Assembly (NCBI GenBank): GCA_947500505.1
Contig: CANMSL010000014.1
Span: 58,739 to 122,738, forward strand
From: an uncultured Aquimarina sp.
GTDB taxonomy: Bacteria; Bacteroidota; Bacteroidia; Flavobacteriales; Flavobacteriaceae
DNA length: 64,000 nt
Direction: 5' to 3'
Both the position numbers and the translations under genes were made by a program. The notes under the pieces are model-generated. The model worked only from the letters and a program-made list of their open reading frames with translations, was not told where the DNA came from and searched no databases. Shown here piece by piece: positions 38,191 to 45,679 of the stretch. Positions within the stretch are counted from its first letter, which is position 1. Each line of letters opens with the position of its first letter.

Positions 38191-38507
38191 ATGAATTATT
38201 TAACAGATGGTGAAAGAATAGAAGTTATAAAACTCTATAGTTTACATCAACCCACATCAAACAAAGATATATCAATTTATCAAGATGCTGAGTATAAAAT
38301 TGTGAGCTATGGGAAAACAAAATCTTTGATGATTTTATAGAGATTGAGATCAGAGAAACTGATCATAACGGAAAAAAGATAACTCGAAAAAAGAAATACA
38401 ATATAGATAGGAAAATTCAAGGAGAAGAAATAATACCAGATGAAATTAAAGAATATTTGAACATTATTGAAAAGATATATAAAAGTCAAAAACCTTTGAT
38501 TTTCTAA
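38191..38507 (+). pseudogene. Frameshifted hypothetical gene in effector island
   Basis: An ATG at 38191 opens MNYLTDGERIEVIKLYSLHQ, but the frame stops at 38340. A +/-1 shift near 38310-38320 (GAGCTATGGGAAAAC) joins it to an open frame reading ENKIFDDFIEIEIRETDHNG and continuing to a TAA at 38507 (KIYKSQKPLIF). The joined product would be about 105 residues. A single indel explains the break. A good terminator follows at 38541. Function unknown. Confidence 0.5.
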
Positions 38508-38540
38508 CAATTTTAAAGAAAATCGCTATGAACCTGGTTT

Positions 38541-38568
38541 AGCCCGTAGTTTGTATTACGGGCTTTTT
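38541..38568 (+). terminator. Intrinsic terminator
   Basis: AGCCCGTA and TACGGGCT arms around a short loop are followed by a T-run. It ends the plus-strand mini-operon 37948-38507. Confidence 0.85.
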
Positions 38569-38611
38569 TATCTTAAAAAATTCGTTTTTAATTATTTATA
38601 CTGTATTCAAT

Positions 38612-39187
38612 TCACTTGGATTTTATTTCAATCACACCAAACAATCCAATGGCTCCATATTTATCATAGGCTTTTTTACCTTTCCACAATTTTACTTGAC
38701 TACGTTTTGCATTTTTAAAAATCTTATCATCTTCATCTGTCAGTTCTTTTCTTTTCTTTAAACTACCATGTATTGAAAACATTAAATCACTATCTGTTAA
38801 ACTATCAATGTAAGATTTTCTGTAAAATGGTTGTTCTGTGTTTTCAATTTTAAAGCTAGATTCCGATTGAACTAGTAAATTTTTATTTTTAAAAGTTAAC
38901 ATAAATGCCTCTTCACTAGATGGAAACCCTTCATTTTGGAATTTGATATTTGTCAATTCAAACAAAGAATCATTTTTCTTATACAACCTATATTCAGCCT
39001 CCTGTGATGGAAACATATGTCTTTTTGGAAAATGAATTTTGATAATACTATCTTGATATATTAATTCATAATAGCTTGAATCTTCATAATATGAAATATA
39101 ATTACCTGATTCTAAAATCACTGCATTTTGTCCTGAACAACCTTGAAGTACAAATAACAGAATCACTAACAAACTAATACTTCGCAT
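38612..39187 (-). CDS. Lipoprotein of unknown function in effector island
   Basis: The 191-residue product has a lipoprotein signal (LLVILLFVLQGCSGQ). The body is beta-rich and ends in LWKGKKAYDKYGAIGLFGVIEIKSK-like sequence. That ending resembles the conserved KxYGxxGxxGVIxI strand of TonB-dependent receptor plug regions. Here it is on a small lipoprotein, so the similarity may be local. Its start overlaps the upstream gene's end by 14 bases, suggesting a two-gene unit. Confidence 0.65.
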   Translation of the reverse strand: MRSISLLVILLFVLQGCSGQNAVILESGNYISYYEDSSYYELIYQDSIIKIHFPKRHMFPSQEAEYRLYKKNDSLFELTNIKFQNEGFPSSEEAFMLTFKNKNLLVQSESSFKIENTEQPFYRKSYIDSLTDSDLMFSIHGSLKKRKELTDEDDKIFKNAKRSQVKLWKGKKAYDKYGAIGLFGVIEIKSK

Positions 39188-39425
39188 ATATAATAGGTTT
39201 TTTCTTTATAAACACTTTGATATATTCAAGATACGGTTTTTTCTTGTCAGCCGAACCTAAACTAATATTTAAAATTCTATCAAATCTGTTTCCTTTATTT
39301 GCATTAAAAACATCTTTTGCTTTACTATTAATATCCAATTCCTTTTGTGAAATTTTTTGATACAAACCATCTAAAATAGAACTATCTGACAACTTAGCTA
39401 CTATTGAAACCTTTATATCTTTCAT
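39174..39425 (-). CDS. Small hypothetical protein upstream of lipoprotein gene
   Basis: I prefer the ATG at 39425 (83 residues, MKDIKVSIVAKLSDSSILDG). The earlier ATG at 39455 lies within a relic of the yifB 3' end and would borrow its sequence. The protein is basic, without signal peptide or membrane helix, and ends VFIKKKPIIYAKY. It overlaps the downstream lipoprotein gene by 14 bases. No family recognised. Confidence 0.45.
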   Translation of the reverse strand: MKDIKVSIVAKLSDSSILDGLYQKISQKELDINSKAKDVFNANKGNRFDRILNISLGSADKKKPYLEYIKVFIKKKPIIYAKY

Positions 39426-39447
39426 TTTCTTTATTTCAATTCTACCA

Positions 39448-39479
39448 TTCATCAAGATCTAAACTATGATATTGTATAA
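39448..39479. repeat. Decayed third copy of the yifB 3' terminus
   Basis: The minus strand reads IQYHSLDLDEW and then a stop, against IQYRSLDRDGWLG at the end of intact YifB. The plus strand matches over about 32 bases, including GATATTGTAT exactly. It sits between the two small gene groups of the island, dividing it into two cassettes. Confidence 0.7.
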
Positions 39480-39583
39480 TCATCTTACTTTTGTCTTTGA
39501 AAGGTTAACAAACAAAAAAGGGAAATTTCGGTTAATTCAAATTAAAAATTTACATTTGAATAATCTAAAAATCAAAATATTAT

Positions 39584-40279
39584 ATGGCAATACAAGCTAA
39601 ATTCTATATTGATAGCAAAGAATTGAATGTATTAGAATCAACTTTTTCATTTAGACAAGATAGTGACCATATTGGGAGACCTTCGTCAAAGCCTACTTAT
39701 TTAGGTTTACATTTGATTGTAGAAGCTAAAAAGGAAGTTGATTTTATGGAATTAACAATTAACCCCAACCTAGCTAAACAATTAGAATTACACTATTTAT
39801 CGGCTAATTTTAGTGGGAAAACTAGAAAAATAAAGTTCGTAGATTCTCATTTTGTACATCACACTACACAGTATTCATCCGATGGTGTTACGCCTATGAC
39901 TGAAACTCTTTTTATTACAAGTGGCGGTATTATTGATTCAAATTCTGGTACGGAATATTCTGCACACTGGAGAAGAACTTTTCCAAGTTCAGTTCCTGTT
40001 ACAACTGCTAGTGAAGAAAAAGAAGAAAAAAAAATAATTGATTATTACATAACAGATTTGAATAATAAACGTATCAATAAGATTTTGGAAGGTGATAAAA
40101 TCTTGCTTAATATCCATAGTAAAAATATGATTGACGAATTATTCACAGTCAAACTAAGTAATCCAACAATAGATTTTAAATACAATGGTGAAGTTCTAAC
40201 AGATGATACATTAAGTATTTACAAAATTAATAGTGACTTCGAAAAAATAGAGTTGGAAACCATTAGAGAAGATATATAA
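39584..40279 (+). CDS. T6SS TssD (Hcp)-like tube protein with C-terminal extension
   Basis: The first ~135 residues match the Bacteroidota T6SSiii TssD/Hcp family: AKFYIDSKELNVLEST, then DHIGRPSSKPTYLG, and SDGVTPMTETLFITSGGI. A C-terminal extension of about 90 residues follows a Glu/Lys linker (EEKEEKKIIDYYITDLNNKR). TssD proteins with such extensions act as carriers for effectors encoded next door. The next gene starts 2 bases after the stop. No other T6SS structural gene is in the window, so it must use a system elsewhere or be orphaned. Confidence 0.82.
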   Translation: MAIQAKFYIDSKELNVLESTFSFRQDSDHIGRPSSKPTYLGLHLIVEAKKEVDFMELTINPNLAKQLELHYLSANFSGKTRKIKFVDSHFVHHTTQYSSDGVTPMTETLFITSGGIIDSNSGTEYSAHWRRTFPSSVPVTTASEEKEEKKIIDYYITDLNNKRINKILEGDKILLNIHSKNMIDELFTVKLSNPTIDFKYNGEVLTDDTLSIYKINSDFEKIELETIREDI

Positions 40280-40281
40280 AT

Positions 40282-41016
40282 ATGGGAGAAAATATTTTCA
40301 AATTAGAGATAGCAGGAATAACAAAGACCGCTGAAGTTGAGATTATTGCTGATTATCCGATTATAAGAATCACTAAACAAAAAACAGGCAAAAGAGTGAA
40401 GCAAAAGATTCTTGGTTATTATAGTGGAGGACTCCAGTATGTTGATGTTGATTTATACAAAGTGTTAGTTACTATTAAATCTGATACCAGTTTTAAGATG
40501 GAATTTGCTGTTGCTCGTGACGCTGCTGCCGTTGTTCGGGGAAATGATAAAGGAAAAACAATGATTATATCGAATGTATCCTTTGAACCGAAAGATGGAA
40601 ACATAAATCATTATTCAGGAAAATATATGAGTGCTTATCCAAAAAAGAATGATACACCTGCGATAAAACTAACTCAAAAAGGCTCTGAGGTTATGCATGC
40701 TGCACCCAGACCAGATGCGGTTGCCTTAGGATAAAGAACTAAAGAAGATGTTGCAGCAGGAGTAATGATTCACGTAGGAGGTAGCTATAATAATGAAAAT
40801 AGTGGTCATTCTATCTCAGCATCCGAGGGATGTTTTGGTATTGTAAATGACAAAAATTCTCCAACTAATACATCAGACCTATTAACTAAAAAAATGATTA
40901 ATACCATATGGGAAAAAGCTCAGAAAAGTAAAGCTCGTCCTAATCATATTAGAATTATAATAGAAAAAAGAGATGAAAAAACTATCCCAAATAATGTCGT
41001 GTTTACAAAAAAATAG
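40282..41016 (+). pseudogene. Probable T6SS effector interrupted by an in-frame stop
   Basis: The frame starts at 40282 (MGENIFKLEIAGITKTAEVE) and meets TAA at 40732-40734 after 150 residues. It then continues in the same frame as RTKEDVAAGVMIHVGGSY and SASEGCFGIVNDK to a stop at 41016. Ignoring the stop gives a 244-codon gene. The second half has an IHxGG...SEGCFGI pattern, similar to the His/Gly-Cys arrangement of L,D-transpeptidase-like or DUF5675-like proteins. That suggests a peptidoglycan-directed activity, which is tentative. One base change would restore the frame. It is coupled to the TssD-like gene and overlaps the lipoprotein gene downstream. Confidence 0.7.
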
Positions 41017-41431
41017 TCTTCTATTTATTTTATTAATTATTTCTTCTTGTAGTGGTCAATTTGATTTTGATGAAGTAGCTTCTGGCGAAATAATTCCTAA
41101 AGGGGAAAATATTGTTTATAACCGAGAATCAATTAAAAAGATTGGGGATAATACCGTCTTTATTAGAAAAATAGAACGATATAATGACAATTTAGAATTA
41201 TTAGAAGTTGATATTGTTAAAGCAGAAGGTTTTTTAACTTATTCAAGAAAAGAATTAGAAGACGATAGTGTTTTGATTGATTCTTATAAAATCTCCAGAG
41301 ATAGAACAAAAACGACTTTAGAAGGTAATTTTATTATCGATAATGAAGAAAAATATGAAATCATTTACAGGGTAAAAGATTCTATTCTATGTGTTAAAAA
41401 TGAGAACATATTACTTTTAACGAAGTCCTGA
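40973..41431 (+). CDS. Lipoprotein in immunity-gene position
   Basis: The 152-residue protein has a lipobox (LLFILLIISSCSGQ); an internal ATG at 40994 is an alternative start. The mature part is acidic and beta-rich. It overlaps the 3' end of the broken effector by 44 bases, the usual arrangement for an effector and its immunity protein. A lipoprotein immunity protein would fit a periplasmic, peptidoglycan-active toxin. The frame is intact although the effector is broken. Confidence 0.65.
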   Translation: MKKLSQIMSCLQKNSLLFILLIISSCSGQFDFDEVASGEIIPKGENIVYNRESIKKIGDNTVFIRKIERYNDNLELLEVDIVKAEGFLTYSRKELEDDSVLIDSYKISRDRTKTTLEGNFIIDNEEKYEIIYRVKDSILCVKNENILLLTKS

Positions 41432-41532
41432 GACATTTCTGTAAAACTAATTAAATCTTTTTTCGGTTTACATCCATAGTATTTTGAGGTTAAACTATGA
41501 GTCCAAACTTTGTTAGACTTTTGTCATAACCA

Positions 41533-43071
41533 CTATCCTAACCAACCATCTCGATCCAGACTACGATATTGTATCGCTTCAGAAATATGATCTCCATTAA
41601 TCGATTCTACTCCTTCCAGATCAGCAATGGTTCTGGAAACCTTTAGTATTCTGTCATACGCTCGGGCAGAAAGATTTAATCTTTCCATCGCGGTTTTTAA
41701 TAGCTCTTTAGAAGCCTCATCTAATGCGCAATATTTTCGAATGTGTTTTACGCCCATCTGGGCATTATAATGAATTTTATCTGAATCCTGAAAACGTTGG
41801 GTCTGAATATCTCTGGCCTTAATCACCCGTTTTCTGATTTCTACGCTGCTTTCTCCTCTTCTTTCTTCACTTAATTTATCGAAAGGTACCGGAGTAACTT
41901 CGATATGAATATCAATACGATCTAATAAAGGCCCGGAAATTTTACTTAGATATCGTTGCATCTCTGCCGGAGAAGATGTCACTGGTGCGTCAGGATCGTT
42001 AAAATATCCGCTGGGACTTGGATTCATGCTTGCCACTAACATAAAACTTGATGGATATGTAACCGTAAACTTTGCTCTGGAAATAGTAACTTCTCTGTCT
42101 TCTAAAGGTTGACGCATTACTTCCAGTACATCTCTCTTAAATTCCGGGAGTTCATCCAGAAATAACACTCCATTATGAGACAATGAGATTTCGCCCGGCT
42201 GTGGATAACTACCTCCTCCTACTAATGCTACATTTGATATGGTATGGTGTGGACTACGAAATGGCCGCTGTGCCATAAGTCCTACATTATCCTTAATCCT
42301 ACCTACTACACTATGAATTTTGGTTGTCTCCAGTGCTTCTTGTAACGACATTGGAGGCAAAATACTGGGTAGTCGTTTGCTAAGCATCGTTTTCCCGCTA
42401 CCGGGAGGTCCAACCAGAATGATATTATGTCCTCCGGCAGCAGCAATCTCCATACATCTTTTAATACTTTCCTGACCTTTTACATCTGCAAAGTCAAACT
42501 CCGGATTATCTAGTTTTTTATAAAATTCTTCTCTTGTATCTACCACAGTTTGTTCTAAAGTTCCTTTTCCATCAAAGAAATTAATCACTTCCTTTATGTT
42601 TTCTACTCCATATACCTGAAGATTATCTACTATTGCAGCCTCTTTAGCATTTTGTTTTGGTAATATAAATCCTTTGAATCCTTCTTCTCTCGCTTTTATC
42701 GCAATAGGTAATGCACCTTTTATTGGTTGCAGACTTCCATCCAGAGATAGTTCCCCCATAATCAGATAATCCGAAATGTTCTCTCCTTTGATTTGCGAAC
42801 TCGCTGCCAATATTCCAAGGGTTAATGTCAGATCATAAGCAGATCCTTCTTTTCTAAGATCGGCCGGAGCCATATTGATGGTGATTTTTTTTCCAGGTAA
42901 TTTGTATCCGTTATTTTGCAAGGCGGCCGCAATTCTAAAACTACTTTCTTTTATAGCATTATCAGGCAGGCCTACCAGATGATATCCTATTCCTTTATCT
43001 ATATTAACTTCTACTGTGATTGTGGTAGCCTCCACACCAAAAACGGCACTTCCGAAAACTTTAATAAGCAT
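41533..43071 (-). CDS. Mg-chelatase-like AAA+ protein YifB/ComM
   Basis: The 512-residue product has an N-terminal Lon-like/S5 domain (IKVFGSAVFGVEATTITVEV). An AAA+ Mg-chelatase core follows with Walker A GPPGSGKT at about 222-229 and HNGVLFLDELPEF. A C-terminal Mg_chelatase_C helical domain ends in YRSLDRDGWLG. ComM homologues are helicases that extend recombination during natural transformation. Full length and no lesions. Its last ~356 bases are repeated at 37291. Confidence 0.95.
   Translation of the reverse strand: MLIKVFGSAVFGVEATTITVEVNIDKGIGYHLVGLPDNAIKESSFRIAAALQNNGYKLPGKKITINMAPADLRKEGSAYDLTLTLGILAASSQIKGENISDYLIMGELSLDGSLQPIKGALPIAIKAREEGFKGFILPKQNAKEAAIVDNLQVYGVENIKEVINFFDGKGTLEQTVVDTREEFYKKLDNPEFDFADVKGQESIKRCMEIAAAGGHNIILVGPPGSGKTMLSKRLPSILPPMSLQEALETTKIHSVVGRIKDNVGLMAQRPFRSPHHTISNVALVGGGSYPQPGEISLSHNGVLFLDELPEFKRDVLEVMRQPLEDREVTISRAKFTVTYPSSFMLVASMNPSPSGYFNDPDAPVTSSPAEMQRYLSKISGPLLDRIDIHIEVTPVPFDKLSEERRGESSVEIRKRVIKARDIQTQRFQDSDKIHYNAQMGVKHIRKYCALDEASKELLKTAMERLNLSARAYDRILKVSRTIADLEGVESINGDHISEAIQYRSLDRDGWLG
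41537..41892. repeat. Direct repeat, copy B (intact yifB 3' end)
   Basis: This is the counterpart of 37291-37633 in the same orientation. It includes 12 bases (the codons around SEERRGESS) missing from copy A. Confidence 0.9.
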
Positions 43072-43546
43072 ATTTCTTATTTATTGGTCTGTTTTACTAT
43101 TAACCATATTATCTATGATACTATTATCATTAATATGTGTCTTTCGATTAGGATATGTTACCCCAATAATGTAAGTTTTTTAAGACAATTTAGAAAGAAA
43201 TATAATAATCAACCACAAAAATTTGGTTATCAATATTTTATTTAACTAAAAAGAGTTTAATAAATGTAAATGCTACAACAGAATAAAATACAAATAAAGC
43301 AATCTCCAGGCGATATTTTTCTAAAATTCTCTTTTTACATGAAACGTTTTGTGTTTCTAAGTTACTTATAGAACAGTTAAGTCATATCTGAGCCTACATT
43401 TATTCAAAAAAAAATCCCAACAGGGTTAATTGTTGGGACTAAGCAAAAATAATAATTTAAACTAAAGTAATACTTTTTGTCTTTTACAAGTCAGTTAGAA
43501 TTATACAGACTTACCTTAATTTCCTCATCATAACATAACAAACATT
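43072..43546. other. Intergenic between yifB and lysC-type gene
   Basis: No gene is evident. The region holds the yifB promoter side and the aspartate kinase terminator at 43406-43438. Confidence 0.45.
43406..43438 (-). terminator. Terminator of the aspartate kinase gene
   Basis: TCCCAACA and TGTTGGGA form an 8-bp stem with an 8-base loop. On the minus strand it is followed by nine T residues. Confidence 0.85.
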
Positions 43547-44881
43547 TTAAAGAACTGCTTCCTGATGAGTCAGAAACAATTTCTCATTTAAAAACCTGAG
43601 GGTTGGTATTTTGTCTTTAGTCTCTACAAGTATCGAGATGTTGTTATTACTACCACCATACGAAATCATTCTTACGGGTATATAATTCAAAATTTCGAAA
43701 AGCTTATGAGAATATTTATCATTAATTACGGACTCTCCAACTACACAAATAATACTGTGATTGTAGTCTACAGTTACCTCTGCATAACCTTCTATTTCTT
43801 TCACAATTTCATCAATATAAGTGGTGTCATCAATTGTAAGCGAAATTGCAATTTCTGATGTTGTAATCATATCAATTGATGTGCGGAAGTTGTCAAAAAC
43901 TTCAAAAATTCTTCTTAGATAGCCATGTGTCATCAACATCCTGTTTGATTTTATTTTGATAGCTGTTATACCATCTTTTGCTGAGATCGCTTTTAGTCCT
44001 TTTCTATATGTTTTATTAGAAATCACAGTCCCCGGAGCCTCTGGATCAAATGTATTTTTTAATAATACTGGTATATCTTTACCAACAACAGGAGAGACTG
44101 TTTGAGGATGCAAAATTTTTGCGCCAAAATAAGCTAACTCTGCGGCTTCGTTATAGGTAAGATGAGCTATTGGATTTGTTCCCTCTACAAATCTTGGATC
44201 GTTATTGTGTAATCCATCTATATCCGTCCATATCTGAATCTCGTCTGCATCCATAGCAGCACCTATTATAGTTGCAGTATAATCACTGCCTCCTCTCTTG
44301 AGTGTATTTATCTGGTTCAGATGGTCTCTGCACACGAACCCCTGCGTAATATAAATATGGGCAGGTTCATTATCCTCCAGTACTTTATGAAGCTTTTTAG
44401 AAACCTTGTTAATATTGGGATTATCCACATTATCCACGAACATGAAATCTTGCGCCCTTATCAATCTGTTAGTAACTCCCGTACTAGCCAAGAAATTGGA
44501 AAAAATATAAGTTAATAACGTTTCTCCAAAAGTAAGGACTTTAGCATTTAAAACTTCAGAATATTCTTGATTAGATAAATCCATCATCTCTGTGATCAAG
44601 CCCGATATTCCATCCTTAAGATCGCCTCTTAATTCGTGATTATCGATCAAAGTTTCTACAACTTCTATGTGCTTACTTTCTAACTTATGAAGATTTCTGG
44701 TAATTGCTTCAGCATCCTTTAGTTTTATGAACGCTACAAGTTTTACTAACTGATCTGTAACCCCAGACATGGCCGAACAAACAACAATCTTTTGGTCATC
44801 ATCGTTAAGAAGAATATCTTTTACTCGATGTAAATTTTCTACAGATCCAACGGACGTGCCTCCAAATTTTAAAATCTTCAT
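43547..44881 (-). CDS. lysC: Monofunctional aspartate kinase
   Basis: I choose the ATG at 44881 because the kinase opens MKILKFGGTSVGS there; an upstream ATG at 44917 adds 12 residues not seen in the family. The 444-residue protein has the nucleotide-binding KFGGTSVGS, the NTLKRGGSDYTATIIGAAM motif, and DIDGLHNNDPR. C-terminal ACT-type sequence follows, with ITTSEIAISLTI and the SYGGSNNNISILVE pattern. It phosphorylates aspartate at the head of the lysine/threonine/methionine pathway. No homoserine dehydrogenase domain is fused. Confidence 0.92.
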   Translation of the reverse strand: MKILKFGGTSVGSVENLHRVKDILLNDDDQKIVVCSAMSGVTDQLVKLVAFIKLKDAEAITRNLHKLESKHIEVVETLIDNHELRGDLKDGISGLITEMMDLSNQEYSEVLNAKVLTFGETLLTYIFSNFLASTGVTNRLIRAQDFMFVDNVDNPNINKVSKKLHKVLEDNEPAHIYITQGFVCRDHLNQINTLKRGGSDYTATIIGAAMDADEIQIWTDIDGLHNNDPRFVEGTNPIAHLTYNEAAELAYFGAKILHPQTVSPVVGKDIPVLLKNTFDPEAPGTVISNKTYRKGLKAISAKDGITAIKIKSNRMLMTHGYLRRIFEVFDNFRTSIDMITTSEIAISLTIDDTTYIDEIVKEIEGYAEVTVDYNHSIICVVGESVINDKYSHKLFEILNYIPVRMISYGGSNNNISILVETKDKIPTLRFLNEKLFLTHQEAVL

Positions 44882-44987
44882 TATATTATCTTTTATTGAG
44901 GATACATAATTAGACATTAGCGGACTGAAAATAAATATTTTGATAAAAAAAGTATATATTTACACAATATGTTAATTATCTAACAAA

Positions 44988-45632
44988 ATGAAAACTATTA
45001 CCGATTGCGTTCATAACATACTAAGGCACCAACCTTTTTTAGAAGATGCACTATCCAGGGATATTATCAATTTTAGCTCGCTTGCGACCGATTTATTACC
45101 ACAGGTTGAAAAAGAAATGCGAAAGCATGTAAAACCAGGTTCTATTGTCATGGCATTGCGCAGGTATCATCCTAAACGCATTAAAAACTCAGAAAACTTA
45201 GGTAGTTTGGGAGATATAGTTGTACGATCGGGAATTACAGAATACGCTTTTCTTAATTCTAACACCATACTTACCAGTCAATCTAATTTGTTGAACACGG
45301 TAAAAGATAAGACAAAAACATACTTTACTTATTCCAGTAATTTTCAGGAAAGCAATATACTGGTATCTTCATCTTTAAAGGAAATAGTGGAGGATCATTT
45401 TAAGAATGAAACCTGTATTTCTGTTACTCATAACTTATCATCTATGTCCATTGCTTTACCTGATGATAGTTCCCGGTCTATTGGTTTATACTTTTATATT
45501 TTTAAATTATTGGCATATGAGGGCATTCCTGTCTTTGAAATGATCTCTACTTCTAATTACTTTACATTATTTCTTGAAAAAGAATATGTTAATGATGCGT
45601 TCTTGTTAATGAATGAAATTAAAGAAAATTAA
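44988..45632 (+). CDS. ACT-domain-like protein divergent from aspartate kinase
   Basis: The 214-residue protein has a helical N-terminal half (MKTITDCVHNILRHQPFLED..., with KPGSIVMALRRYHPKR) that could be a winged-helix-like domain. The C-terminal half has the ACT pattern: THNLSSMSIALPDDSSRS, then YEGIPVFEMISTSNYFTLFL. It is divergent from the aspartate kinase with about 106 bases between starts. ACT domains bind amino acids, so an amino-acid-sensing regulator is plausible. This assignment is by pattern only. Confidence 0.65.
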   Translation: MKTITDCVHNILRHQPFLEDALSRDIINFSSLATDLLPQVEKEMRKHVKPGSIVMALRRYHPKRIKNSENLGSLGDIVVRSGITEYAFLNSNTILTSQSNLLNTVKDKTKTYFTYSSNFQESNILVSSSLKEIVEDHFKNETCISVTHNLSSMSIALPDDSSRSIGLYFYIFKLLAYEGIPVFEMISTSNYFTLFLEKEYVNDAFLLMNEIKEN

Positions 45633-45658
45633 AAAAGCCCCGTTTCCAGGGCTTTTTA
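45631..45658. terminator. Bidirectional terminator
   Basis: AAAAAGCCC and GGGCTTTTT arms lie between convergent stops at 45632 and 45680. Confidence 0.9.
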
Positions 45659-45679
45659 TTTGTACGTTTTTTATTTTTT

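Noticed and set aside
39426..39455. Upstream ATG of the 39174 gene as its true start
   Set aside because: This stretch overlaps the decayed yifB terminus; the ATG at 39425 gives a cleaner protein.
37287..41892. Integrase-mediated genomic island with att sites
   Set aside because: No integrase or transposase is visible, and the repeats are hundreds of bases long and coding, unlike typical att sites.
42916..43245. 109-residue plus-strand ORF at the yifB 5' end
   Set aside because: It is largely antisense to yifB, has an unnatural Tyr/Ile/Asn-rich composition and no family resemblance.
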